Assembly (NCBI RefSeq): GCF_024158035.1
Contig: NZ_JAMZEK010000003.1
Coordinates: 744,001 to 808,000, forward strand
DNA length: 64,000 nt
Direction: 5' to 3'
Origin: Dyella lutea
Lineage (GTDB): Bacteria > Pseudomonadota > Gammaproteobacteria > Xanthomonadales > Rhodanobacteraceae
The notes under the pieces were generated by a model. It searched no databases, had not been told where the DNA came from, and was given only the letters and a program-made list of their open reading frames with translations. This document shows positions 21,978 through 30,518 of the stretch, piece after piece. The translations under genes and the position numbers were made by a program. Position 1 is the stretch's first letter. Each line of letters starts with the position of its first letter.

Positions 21978-23414
21978 GTGCGCCCATTCCGCCTCTCCCT
22001 GATAGCCCTCGGCATCCTTGCCTGCGCCTGCGCTCAGGCCACCGCGACGGATGCGACCTCGATCACCGTCTACCGCAGCGACGACGCCTCGCTGTTCAAC
22101 AACGATGGCGCACCGGTGAATAGCGGCTACGCCATGGTGCGCGAGCCACGGCGGCTCGATCTGACGTCCGGCAAGCAGGACGTCAGTCTCGGCGGCCTGC
22201 CGCAGTTTCTCGACCTGGAAGCCCTGTCGCTCCACTTCAGGGACGCCGCAGCCCGTGTGGTATCGCAGCGGCTGCGCCTGGTGCAGGGCGAGTCGTCCGG
22301 CCTGTCGGACCTGGTCGGTCGCGACATCGACGTGCTCGGCGCCAACGGCAATGTGCTGGCCAGCGGCAAGCTGCTCTCCGCCCGTGGCGGCCTCGAGCTG
22401 CGTCAGGGCGATGCAACGGTGCTGGTGCACGACTACGCTGCCGTTCGCGCCACCGGACCGATCCAGCGCGGTGCACGACTGGATCTGCGCGTCGACGCCC
22501 GGCATGGTGGCCCAACGCAGGCGCAGCTCGGTTTCGTCACCGCCGGCCTGGGCTGGCGTGCTTCCTACATCGGCACGCTGGCGCCGGGGGGTGCTTGCCG
22601 CATGACGCTGGAGTCGCGCGCCAGCGTGGCCAACCGCAGCGGCAGCGACTGGCACGACGCCGACCTCACCCTCATCGCCGGCGAACCGAGCCTGGCCAAG
22701 CCGAACGCCTCGGGACCGCGAGTGATGGCCTTCAGCGCCAAGGCGGCACGCGACATGCCGGAGCAGTCCACCCTTGCGGACTATCGCAGCTTCCACCTGC
22801 CTGCTTCGGTCGATCTTCCCGACGGCACAGTGAGCCTGCTGCCGCTGTATGCGACGCGCACGGTGTCGTGCGAGCGGACTGCGCTGTACGAAACCGGCAA
22901 CGCCTACCAGCCACCGATGCCGATGATCCAGCCGGACTTCAACCCCGGTGGCCAGGAGCAGGTCACCAGCACCCTGACCTTCGACGCCTTCGACAGCCTG
23001 CCGGCCGGTTACCTGCGGGTGCTCGCCGACGACGCCCACGGCACAGCGCAGGTGATCGGCGAGGGCCGGGTGGAAGACACCCCCAGGGGCGGCAAGGTCA
23101 CGCTCACCCTGGGCAACGCATTCGACCTGCGGGTGAAGCGCGAGCGCACCGCCTTCCACGTGGATCGCCATGGCCGCACCATGGACGAGGCGTTCCGGCT
23201 CACCCTCACCAATGCAGGCGACGAAGCCCGCATCGTCACCGTGCGCGAGCATCCATCGCGGTGGCGCACCTGGGCTCTGGTCTCGTCCAGCCAGAAACCC
23301 GAGGACATCACTCCAGACACGCTGAGCTTCGCCGTCAAGGTCCCGGCCAACGGCAGGGCGACGCTCGACTATGCCGTGCGATACACGTGGACCTCCGACG
23401 TCCAGCCGCAATAA
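21978..23414 (+). CDS. Secreted DUF4139 family protein
   Basis: A 478-residue exported protein of unknown function. The GTG at 21978 is preferred because AAAGGAG stands 8 bases ahead and it starts a signal peptide (RPFRLSLIALGILACACAQATA). The body matches the DUF4139 layout: a beta-rich N-terminus with VNSGYAMVREPRRLDL, a middle with GLGWRASYIGTL, and a C-terminal domain with LTNAGDEARIVTVREHP and DTLSFAVKVPANGRATLDYAVRY. Nineteen bp separate it from the crotonase downstream; no functional link is known. Confidence 0.75.
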   Translation: MRPFRLSLIALGILACACAQATATDATSITVYRSDDASLFNNDGAPVNSGYAMVREPRRLDLTSGKQDVSLGGLPQFLDLEALSLHFRDAAARVVSQRLRLVQGESSGLSDLVGRDIDVLGANGNVLASGKLLSARGGLELRQGDATVLVHDYAAVRATGPIQRGARLDLRVDARHGGPTQAQLGFVTAGLGWRASYIGTLAPGGACRMTLESRASVANRSGSDWHDADLTLIAGEPSLAKPNASGPRVMAFSAKAARDMPEQSTLADYRSFHLPASVDLPDGTVSLLPLYATRTVSCERTALYETGNAYQPPMPMIQPDFNPGGQEQVTSTLTFDAFDSLPAGYLRVLADDAHGTAQVIGEGRVEDTPRGGKVTLTLGNAFDLRVKRERTAFHVDRHGRTMDEAFRLTLTNAGDEARIVTVREHPSRWRTWALVSSSQKPEDITPDTLSFAVKVPANGRATLDYAVRYTWTSDVQPQ

Positions 23415-23433
23415 CCGAACCACCGGAGCCGTC

Positions 23434-24186
23434 ATGCTCAACCGCATTTCCCACGACCATCTCGTCGAGATCCAGCTGGCGCGACCGCCGGTCAACGCGC
23501 TGAACCGCGATTTGCTGGTCGCACTTCAGCAGGCCATCACCGAAGCGACCGGGAGTGGTGCCCGTGGCATCGTGCTGTCCGGAAACCCGGGCATGTTTTC
23601 CGCCGGCGTCGACGTGCCGGCCCTGATGGGGCGCGAGCGCGCCGAGGTGCGCGCATTCTGGCGCGAGTTCTTCGCCACCTGCGGCGTGCTCGCACGCTCG
23701 CCGATCCCGGTCGTCGCCGCGATCACCGGCCACAGCCCGGCCGGAGGCGCGGTACTCTCGCTGTTCTGCGACTACCGGGTGATGGCGGAGGGTCCGTTCA
23801 AGATCGGCCTCAACGAGGTCCAGGTCGGCCTGGTGGTACCGGACTGCATCCAGTTTGCCCTGCGCCGGGTGGTCGGCGCCTACCGCGCCGAGCGGTTGCT
23901 GGTGGCCGGAGCGATGATCGAATCGAAGGATGCGCTGGCCTGCGGCTTCGTCGACGAAACCACCGCCATCGACCAGGTGACGACGCGGGCGCTGTTCTGG
24001 CTGCGCGAGCTTACCGCCCTGCCGGCCCACGCGATGCTGGCCACCCGCGCGCTGGCGCGGGCCGACATGGCCGAAGCCTATGCCGACATCGACGCGCTGC
24101 CGCTGGATGCATTCGTCGACGGTTTCTTCCGGCCGGAGACCCAGGCGGTGCTGCAGGCTCTGGTCGCGCGCCTGGGCAAGAAGTGA
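23434..24186 (+). CDS. Enoyl-CoA hydratase/isomerase family protein
   Basis: A 250-residue crotonase-fold protein. Oxyanion-hole blocks SGNPGMFSAGVDVPAL and GHSPAGGAVLSLFCDYRVMAEG are visible. At the usual second catalytic Glu site it has LNEVQVGLVVPDC, keeping a Glu but with an atypical end, so it may be a 2,3-enoyl-CoA isomerase rather than a hydratase. ATG 23434 follows CCGGAG. It converges on the rhodanese gene, 4 bp between the stops. A second, more canonical paralogue lies at 26739. Confidence 0.85.
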   Translation: MLNRISHDHLVEIQLARPPVNALNRDLLVALQQAITEATGSGARGIVLSGNPGMFSAGVDVPALMGRERAEVRAFWREFFATCGVLARSPIPVVAAITGHSPAGGAVLSLFCDYRVMAEGPFKIGLNEVQVGLVVPDCIQFALRRVVGAYRAERLLVAGAMIESKDALACGFVDETTAIDQVTTRALFWLRELTALPAHAMLATRALARADMAEAYADIDALPLDAFVDGFFRPETQAVLQALVARLGKK

Positions 24187-24190
24187 CCGG

Positions 24191-25042
24191 CTACCCGATC
24201 GCGACCGGCCGCGAAGGATCGCTGATCCAGCCGCTCCACGAGGGCGGATAGAGCCGCGAGCCACCGAGCCCTGCCCGCTCCATCGCGAGCATGTTGTGGA
24301 TCGCCGTGACGCCTGAGCCGCACATGTGGACGACCGCGGCGGGATCGCGCCCCCCAAGCAGCGCCAGCCATTCCTCCCGCAGCACCGCGACCGGCTTGAA
24401 TCGGCCGTCCGGCTCGAGGTTGCTGGCAAACGGACGGTTCAGGGCGCCCGGCACGTGGCCGGCTACGCGGTCGAGTGGCTCTACCTCGCCGCGATAACGC
24501 GGCTCGGCCCGGGCGTCGACCAGGTTCCCCGTCGATGCGGCATCCGCCGCACCGGCGTGGTCGACGATCATTGACGGTTCGAAGGTGATCTCCACGTGGG
24601 TCGGCGCGCGCGCTGCCGGCTCGCCGGCCTCCAGTGGCTGTCCCGCCGTCAGCCAGGCGGCCAAGCCGCCATCGAGCACGGCTACGGCCTGCGCACCGAC
24701 TGCGCGCAACATCCACCAGAGGCGGGCCGCAGCCAGCGCACCGTTGCCTGCGTCGTAGCAGACCACCGGGAGATCCGGTCGCCAGCCCCAGCGCCCCAGC
24801 GCGGCGGAAAACGCCGCCGCACTGGGCAGAGGGTGCCGGCCCAGCCCTCCGGACTGCCGCGATAGGTCGGACAGGTCGTGGTCGAGATCGGCATAGACCG
24901 CACCGGGAATATGGCCAGCAAGAAAGTCGCGCCGCCCCTTGGTCGGATCGGCCAGGTCGACGCGGCAGTCGAAGATCATGACCTCGCCGGCCGGGATGCC
25001 GGCCAACCCGGCGACGTCGATCAGCGGTGTGGAAAAGCTCAT
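24191..25042 (-). CDS. sseA: Thiosulfate/3-mercaptopyruvate sulfurtransferase (tandem rhodanese)
   Basis: A 283-residue two-domain rhodanese. The N-terminal domain (IFDCRVDLADP, HIPGAVYADLDHDLS) is inactive; the C-terminal domain carries the active-site loop CGSGVTA (about 233-239), the SseA-type sequence favouring 3-mercaptopyruvate over thiosulfate. It transfers sulfane sulfur to an acceptor. The ATG at 25042 overlaps the Nudix gene's stop as ATGA, so it is the last gene of a coupled DUF1289-Nudix-rhodanese trio. Confidence 0.88.
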   Translation of the reverse strand: MSFSTPLIDVAGLAGIPAGEVMIFDCRVDLADPTKGRRDFLAGHIPGAVYADLDHDLSDLSRQSGGLGRHPLPSAAAFSAALGRWGWRPDLPVVCYDAGNGALAAARLWWMLRAVGAQAVAVLDGGLAAWLTAGQPLEAGEPAARAPTHVEITFEPSMIVDHAGAADAASTGNLVDARAEPRYRGEVEPLDRVAGHVPGALNRPFASNLEPDGRFKPVAVLREEWLALLGGRDPAAVVHMCGSGVTAIHNMLAMERAGLGGSRLYPPSWSGWISDPSRPVAIG

Positions 25043-25641
25043 GCCCGACCCATCCTCTGCAGGAGATTCAGAAGCATCGCCGCGGTGGCACCCCAGATGC
25101 GGTGTCCCCCGTGGACAAATTCCACCATCGGCCGGCGATGACCGCGGTATTCCATCGTGTAGCGACGCAGGTTGGCCGGTTCCAGGAAGAATGACAGTGG
25201 CACCTCGAACACTTCGGCCACTTCGTCCGGCGCCGGTGCCAGCACCGCCTGCTCGGCGATCCGGGCCACCACCGGGGTCACGCAGTAGCCGCTGATCGTC
25301 TCGAACATGTCGAGAAAACCGAGTGGCGAGACATGGCCGGGATCCAGTCCGATCTCCTCCCGGCTCTCGCGCAGCGCGGTGGCAATCACGTCGCGATCTA
25401 CCGGATCGCTGCCGCCGCCCGGAAACGCCACCTGCCCGGCGTGCGAGGCGAGGTGCGCCGTACGCACGGTCAGCACCACCCGGGGATCCACGCCTTCGCG
25501 CACCCCGACCAGCACGGCGGCCGGCCGGCGCTCGACCGAGCCGAGCAGCTCGCTCATCTGCACGTGGTTCCATCCCGGCGGCTGCGGCGGCTCGGCCAGC
25601 GGCACGAGCGCGGGTGCCAGCTCGTGCCAGATCCCTTCCAT
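25039..25641 (-). CDS. Nudix hydrolase, CoA pyrophosphatase (NudL) type
   Basis: A 200-residue Nudix protein. The motif GGGSDPVDRDVIATALRESREEIGL matches the Nudix box, and VLTVRTAHLASHAGQVAFPGG upstream is the NudL-type coenzyme A block. It should split CoA or acyl-CoA pyrophosphate bonds. The start at 25641 shares one base with the preceding DUF1289 stop (TGATG), and its stop overlaps the rhodanese start (ATGA). Confidence 0.9.
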   Translation of the reverse strand: MEGIWHELAPALVPLAEPPQPPGWNHVQMSELLGSVERRPAAVLVGVREGVDPRVVLTVRTAHLASHAGQVAFPGGGSDPVDRDVIATALRESREEIGLDPGHVSPLGFLDMFETISGYCVTPVVARIAEQAVLAPAPDEVAEVFEVPLSFFLEPANLRRYTMEYRGHRRPMVEFVHGGHRIWGATAAMLLNLLQRMGRA

Positions 25642-25835
25642 CACGACGCCTTGCGGGTGGGCAGCACCACACGCATCAGGTAGAGCCGCTCCGTATCGGG
25701 CATGCTGCCCCAGCGGGCAATCTCCCCCATCGAGCGCTGACATCCCAGACAGTAACCGCGTCCATCCAGCCGGCATACACCGGTACAAGGGGTCAGCGGG
25801 GTGTTGGAAAATGAAGCGCGGGGATCGTTCGGCAT
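25641..25835 (-). CDS. DUF1289 small cysteine-rich protein
   Basis: A 64-residue protein. Four cysteines are arranged PCTGVCRLDGRGYCLGCQRSM, the DUF1289 signature, followed by EIARWGSM. Such proteins are often annotated as Fe-S-like, but function is unknown. The ATG at 25835 (MPNDPR) is taken as the start; a TTG three codons upstream is possible. It begins the coupled trio with the Nudix and rhodanese genes. Confidence 0.8.
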   Translation of the reverse strand: MPNDPRASFSNTPLTPCTGVCRLDGRGYCLGCQRSMGEIARWGSMPDTERLYLMRVVLPTRKAS

Positions 25836-25870
25836 GGCCGCCAATGATAGCGCCTGCGACGCCCCGCAGA

Positions 25871-26581
25871 TCAGGGAGAATCGACGCTCAGCAACTGGAT
25901 GTCGAAAACCAGCGCCTCGTTCGGGCCGATCCTGGGCAATGCGCCACGTTCGCCGTAGGCCAGGCGTGGCGGAATCACCACTTTCCAGCGATCACCAACG
26001 TGCATGCGCGGTATCACGTCACGCCAACCAGGGATCACGCTCTTGACCGTGAACGAGGCCGGCTGGCCGTGGGCCCAGGTGCTGTCGAACTCGGTGCCGT
26101 CGATCAGCATGCCGCGATAGTTGACCGTGACCTTGCTGTCCACCGTGGGACTGGCGCCGCCGTCGCCCTTGGAGATCACCGCGTACTGCACGCCCGAGGG
26201 CAACTGCACCACCCCTGGCTGGGCCCGGTTGTGCGCCATGAACTGCTCGCTCTTGCGTTCGTTGGCTTCGGCGATGCGTTTGAACTCGGCCACGGCGTTG
26301 GCGTGCATCTGCTCATCGAGCGCCCGCAGCTGGGAACGCATCTCCGCCGTCGGGACGGACGGCTGGCGCTTGGCGTAGGCGTCGGCAATAGCACGCTGCA
26401 ACGTCGGCAGGTCGACTGCCGGCTGGCCATCGGCGAACTGGCTGCCGATCTGGTAACCGATCGCATAGGACAGCTTGGACTTGTCGATCGCGGGCACGGG
26501 CGCGGGGGACTTGGGAGCCTGCTGCGCATGCACCGCACCAATCAGCCCGAATCCTGCCAACAGTCCTGCCCACTTGCCCAT
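25871..26581 (-). CDS. Exported FKBP-type peptidyl-prolyl isomerase
   Basis: A 236-residue periplasmic chaperone-isomerase of the Mip/FkpA type. A signal peptide (MGKWAGLLAGFGLIGAVHAQ) is followed by a dimerisation-helix N-domain (LSYAIGYQIGSQFADG) and a C-terminal FKBP domain with VTVNYRGMLIDGTEFDSTW, VIPGWRDVIPRMHVGDRWKVVIPPRLAYGERG and LVFDIQLLSV. CCGGAGGA lies ahead of ATG 26581. Divergent from the crotonase gene at 26739. Confidence 0.93.
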   Translation of the reverse strand: MGKWAGLLAGFGLIGAVHAQQAPKSPAPVPAIDKSKLSYAIGYQIGSQFADGQPAVDLPTLQRAIADAYAKRQPSVPTAEMRSQLRALDEQMHANAVAEFKRIAEANERKSEQFMAHNRAQPGVVQLPSGVQYAVISKGDGGASPTVDSKVTVNYRGMLIDGTEFDSTWAHGQPASFTVKSVIPGWRDVIPRMHVGDRWKVVIPPRLAYGERGALPRIGPNEALVFDIQLLSVDSP

Positions 26582-26738
26582 GCCATCCTCCGGATCGTGA
26601 CGCCAGTCCCGCATGCTACTGCCCGACGTCGGCCCCGTGCAGGGCCTCGGCGATTGACTGGCCCCGCATGAGATTCCGGGGGGCGTCAAAGGTTCCCGCT
26701 GCTACCATCGGCGCTTTTCCTTCAAGCAGGTTCAAGCC

Positions 26739-27521
26739 ATGGCCTACCGCAACATCGAAGTCGCCGATCGCGGCGCCGTCCGCACCATCACCGTGGCTCG
26801 TCCGGACAAGCTCAACGCATTGAACCGTGAGACCCTCAACGAGCTCACCCTGGCCTTCACCCAGTCCGCGCAGGAGGATTCCGTGCGCGTGGTGGTACTG
26901 GCGGGCAGCGGGGAGAAGGCCTTCGTGGCGGGTGCCGACATCGCCGAAATGAACGGCTACACGCCGGTGCAGGCGCAGGGCTTCTCGCGCACCGGCCAGC
27001 GACTGATGAGCCTGATCGAACGCCTCGGCAAGCCGGTGATCGCACGCATCCAGGGTTTCGCGCTCGGCGGCGGCATGGAACTGGCGATGGCCTGCCACCT
27101 GCGGATCGCCAGCGAGAAGGCGAAGTTCGGCCAGCCGGAGATCAACCTCGGCCTGATCCCTGGCTTCGGCGGCACCCAGCGCCTGTTGCGCCTGGCCGGC
27201 CGCAGCGCGACTCTGGAACTGTGCCTGACCGGCGCGCCGATTTCCGCGCAGCGCGCCTACGAACTGGGGGTGGTGAACCGGGTGGTCGCACCGGAAGCGC
27301 TGGACGAGGCGGTCACCGCGCTGGCCGACCAGCTCGCCGCGGCCGCACCGCTGGCGGCGGCCGGCATTCTCGATGCGGTACTGCAGGGCGGCGAGGCAGG
27401 GCTGGACCAGGGCCTTGAATTCGAGACCCAGGGCTTTGCCCTGGTGTTCTCCACCGAGGACATGCGCGAGGGCACCGGAGCGTTCCTCGACAAGCGCAGG
27501 CCTGAGTTCAAGGGCCGCTGA
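26739..27521 (+). CDS. Enoyl-CoA hydratase
   Basis: A 260-residue crotonase. GSGEKAFVAGADIAEM and GFALGGGMELAMACHLRIA form the oxyanion hole with the first catalytic Glu (GGMEL), and FGQPEINLGLIPGFGGTQRL supplies the second Glu, so hydratase activity is expected (short-chain fatty acid or amino-acid breakdown). Length is typical. Transcribed alone; followed by an inverted REP pair that separates it from the convergent DUF1684 gene. Confidence 0.92.
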   Translation: MAYRNIEVADRGAVRTITVARPDKLNALNRETLNELTLAFTQSAQEDSVRVVVLAGSGEKAFVAGADIAEMNGYTPVQAQGFSRTGQRLMSLIERLGKPVIARIQGFALGGGMELAMACHLRIASEKAKFGQPEINLGLIPGFGGTQRLLRLAGRSATLELCLTGAPISAQRAYELGVVNRVVAPEALDEAVTALADQLAAAAPLAAAGILDAVLQGGEAGLDQGLEFETQGFALVFSTEDMREGTGAFLDKRRPEFKGR

Positions 27522-27537
27522 GTGCCTCGCGCTCCCC

Positions 27538-27616
27538 TGTAGATACCGCTCGCGGGCGATGCTTTTCGCATTGCTGCGGCATCAGAGCCAGGAGCATCGC
27601 CCGCAAGCGGGCTCCT
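27538..27616. repeat. Inverted pair of REP-like elements (REPIN-like)
   Basis: The core CCGCT(C/T)GCGGGCGATGCT occurs at 27546-27563 on the plus strand and inverted at 27593-27610, one mismatch in 18 bases, with a 29-base spacer. Similarity continues outward (TGTAGATA / TGAGGAGC). It resembles REP elements of Pseudomonas and Xanthomonadales spread by RAYT transposases. It sits between two convergent genes and could fold into a transcript-end hairpin. I found no second copy in the window. Confidence 0.7.
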
Positions 27617-27632
27617 CACGGGGACGCAGGCC

Positions 27633-28580
27633 TCAGTGGTGACCGCCGGCGTATTTCTTCTCGCCGGCGGTCACTGCGATGTCCAGCCGGTTTTCCGGCG
27701 GTGCCAGCGGGCAGGTTGCGAACGGCGTGAACGCGCACGGCGGGTTGTAGGCGCGGTTGAAATCCAGCACCACCGCGCCCGGCTTGTCCAGGCCGCCCGC
27801 CGGCAGCGCGGCATAGAGGAAGCGTGCCGCGCCGTAGGTCTCCTTGCCCGAGGTGCGATCGGCCATCACGAAGAACAGCTCGCCGCCGGGTTCTTCCTGG
27901 TAGGGAAGCAGCTCGAAGGTCCTGCCCTCACGATGGAACACTGCCTTGCCCGGCACCTCGACCTTGTCGATGGTGCCGATCGCGGTGCCGATCTCCAGCG
28001 TGTGCACGGGATGGAACGGCACCCAGTCGGCCACGATCCGCCATGACGGGTTGATCGGGAAATAGTCGATCCCGAGGAAATGCGTGCGGGTTTCAGCCTG
28101 CGGGTCCTTCACGCGCAGGCCCTTGCGCCCTTCGCGGTCGATCACGTAGAAGCTGGCGCTGCCGAAGTGCACCGTGGTGGGGCCGGCCTCGCCCGCATGC
28201 ACGTCGTCGACCAGCACCGCACCGGACGCCGGCTTGCCGTCGATGACGGCTCCGCTGCCGGGTGTCGCGGTGAAGCGCACCGTGCCATCCGCCGTGAGGG
28301 TCGCCACGCCAAGATGATCCGGCCCTGCCTTCAGCACGATGTCGTTATCGGCAGCCGCGCCGACCCGATTGGCGCCCTCGTGCAGCCATTCTAGCCCGAT
28401 CAGGCTGAGCCAGCCGTCCGGCGCGGTGAGTCGCTTGATGCGATCGGCGCGCCACTGCTCGACCTGCATCACCACCTGCGTGGCAGAGGGCTGGTGGGAG
28501 GCGGAAGGTTCGGTGGCGTGCACGGCGGAAACTCCGAGGACAAGGGCGAGGGCGAGGGCAAGCGGAAGACGTCGCATCAT
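27633..28580 (-). CDS. Exported DUF1684 family protein
   Basis: A 315-residue protein with a signal peptide (MMRRLPLALALALVLGVSAVHA). The DUF1684 landmarks are present: WRADRIKRLTAPDGWLSLIGLEWL near the N-terminus, then RTHFLGIDYFPINPSWRI and the C-terminal FNRAYNPPCAFTPFATCPLAPPENRL with two cysteines. The family has no established function. It lies 67 bp downstream of mutL on the same strand; two adjacent ATGs (28580, 28577) are possible. Confidence 0.8.
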   Translation of the reverse strand: MMRRLPLALALALVLGVSAVHATEPSASHQPSATQVVMQVEQWRADRIKRLTAPDGWLSLIGLEWLHEGANRVGAAADNDIVLKAGPDHLGVATLTADGTVRFTATPGSGAVIDGKPASGAVLVDDVHAGEAGPTTVHFGSASFYVIDREGRKGLRVKDPQAETRTHFLGIDYFPINPSWRIVADWVPFHPVHTLEIGTAIGTIDKVEVPGKAVFHREGRTFELLPYQEEPGGELFFVMADRTSGKETYGAARFLYAALPAGGLDKPGAVVLDFNRAYNPPCAFTPFATCPLAPPENRLDIAVTAGEKKYAGGHH

Positions 28581-28647
28581 CGGGCGGTCGACCTGGGTGG
28601 GGAAGCCACGAGTATGGCTAGCCCGCACGGATGGGGGCAATCCGGCG

Positions 28648-30471
28648 TCAGCGTCCCCGCAGGAACAGCTTGTCCAGCTCGCCTAGTCCGAGCTGGGTCC
28701 AGGTGGGACGCCCATGGTTGCACTGGCCGGAGCGCTCGGTCGCTTCCATCTCGCGCAGCAAGGCGTTCATCTCGGGAATCGTCAGCCGACGGCCCGCGCG
28801 AACCGAGCCGTGGCAGGCCATGGTGGAGAGCAGCTCGTTTTCCAGCTCCTGCAGACGCCGCGAACTGCCATGCAGGGCCAGTTCGGCGAGCACGTCGCGG
28901 GTCAGCTGTTCCACGTCGGCGCCTTCGAGCAGCGCCGGGATCCGGCGCACCACGACCGAGGACGGACCGCTGCGCGAAAGCTCCAGCCCCCAGGCCGCCA
29001 AGGCCTCTCCGTGCTCTTCGGCGGCGGCGGCCTCCTTCGCGCTGATCGCGAGATTGAGCGGCACCAGCATGACCTGCGAGCGCAGGTGATTGCCTTCCCG
29101 GGCCGCCTTGAGCTTCTCGTAGGTGATCCGCTCGTGCGCGGCGTGCATGTCCACCAGCACCAGGCCGTGCTCGTTCTCGGCCAGCACGTAGCTCCCTTTC
29201 AGCTGCGCCAGCGCGTAACCCAGGGGCGGCGCACGCTCCGGATCAGAGTCGGCCATCGCCGGCAACGGCATGGGCACCGGTCGATCCAGCGGCATCGGGC
29301 TCCCCTCGCCCAGCAGGGCGGCGTAACCGGCCAGGGGCTCGTCGCGCACGCCGAGGCTCAACCGGCTCTGGCTGGCCTGGCTCGGCCAGCTGCCCAAGCC
29401 GGACGAAGCCGGCGCGCGGAATGGCATCGGCGCAGCCGCGGGCTGGTCCGCCGCCTCGGCCGCCTGCCCCGCCCGCGTCTGCGCCAGCGCCTCATGCAGG
29501 CTGCGGAACAGGAAATCATGGACCAGCCGCTGCTCGCGGAAGCGCACCTCGTGCTTGGCTGGATGCACGTTCACGTCGACACCGGCGGGATCCAGCTCCA
29601 GGTACAGCACGAAAGCCGGATGGCGACCATGGAACAGCACGTCCGCATACGCCTGCCGCACCGCGTGGGCCACAACGCGATCGCGTACCAGCCGACCGTT
29701 GACGTAGAAGAACTGCGAATCGGCCTGCCCGCGCGACGCGGTGGGAAGACCGACCCAGCCCGACAGTCGCATGCCGGCAGCCGCATGATCCAGATGCAGA
29801 CTCTGCGCGGGAAAGTTCTCGCCCAGCACGTCGGCGACCCGCACCAGCATCGCCTGCTCGTCGCGCGCGGCCTTCCAAACGCGGACCGGCTTGCCGTTGT
29901 GGCTGAGGCGGAACTCCACACCGCTGCGGGCCAGCGCCAGCGACTTCATCAGATCGTCGATGTGCGCGAACTCGGTGCGTTCGGCGCGCATGAATTTCCG
30001 GCGCGCCGGCACGTTGTAGAACAGGTCGCGCACCTCGACGCTGGTGCCGGGCGGATGCTGCGCGGGACGCGCCGCCTGCAGCCGGCCGCCATCGACCTCG
30101 ACGCGGAACGCGGCATCGGCGTCACGCTGGCGCGAGGTCAGCGCAAAGCGCGCCACCGAAGACACCGAGGCCAGCGCCTCGCCACGGAACCCCATGCTGG
30201 CGACATGTTCGAGATCGTCGAAGCTGCCGATCTTGCTGGTAGCGTGCGAGGCGACCGCGAGCGGCAACTCGTCCGGCGCGATGCCCACGCCATCGTCGCG
30301 CACGCGGATCAGCCGCGCCCCGCCCTGCTCGATGTCCACCTCGACGCGTGACGCGCCCGCATCGAGGCTGTTCTCGACCAGCTCCTTGACGACCGATGAC
30401 GGACGCTCGATCACCTCGCCGGCGGCGATCTGGTTGATCAGTTCGGGGGGAAGTACGCGGATCACAGGCAT
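28648..30471 (-). CDS. mutL: DNA mismatch repair protein MutL (endonuclease type)
   Basis: A 607-residue mismatch-repair protein. The N-terminal GHKL ATPase shows [30 protein letters not shown] and SMGFRGEAL. The C-terminal domain has [12 protein letters not shown] (about 441-452), the DQHA-x2-E-x4-E endonuclease motif with Met for Gln, plus [10 protein letters not shown] and GQCNHGRPT. MutL of this type nicks DNA itself and does not need MutH, unlike Escherichia coli MutL. It follows the amidase gene by 47 bp. The miaA-hfq genes that often come next are absent; DUF1684 is there instead. Confidence 0.97.
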   Translation of the reverse strand: MPVIRVLPPELINQIAAGEVIERPSSVVKELVENSLDAGASRVEVDIEQGGARLIRVRDDGVGIAPDELPLAVASHATSKIGSFDDLEHVASMGFRGEALASVSSVARFALTSRQRDADAAFRVEVDGGRLQAARPAQHPPGTSVEVRDLFYNVPARRKFMRAERTEFAHIDDLMKSLALARSGVEFRLSHNGKPVRVWKAARDEQAMLVRVADVLGENFPAQSLHLDHAAAGMRLSGWVGLPTASRGQADSQFFYVNGRLVRDRVVAHAVRQAYADVLFHGRHPAFVLYLELDPAGVDVNVHPAKHEVRFREQRLVHDFLFRSLHEALAQTRAGQAAEAADQPAAAPMPFRAPASSGLGSWPSQASQSRLSLGVRDEPLAGYAALLGEGSPMPLDRPVPMPLPAMADSDPERAPPLGYALAQLKGSYVLAENEHGLVLVDMHAAHERITYEKLKAAREGNHLRSQVMLVPLNLAISAKEAAAAEEHGEALAAWGLELSRSGPSSVVVRRIPALLEGADVEQLTRDVLAELALHGSSRRLQELENELLSTMACHGSVRAGRRLTIPEMNALLREMEATERSGQCNHGRPTWTQLGLGELDKLFLRGR

Positions 30472-30518
30472 CCGCGTAGCTTACGCGAGGGGTCCGGAAG
30501 CGAGAAGGCGCCGGAAGC

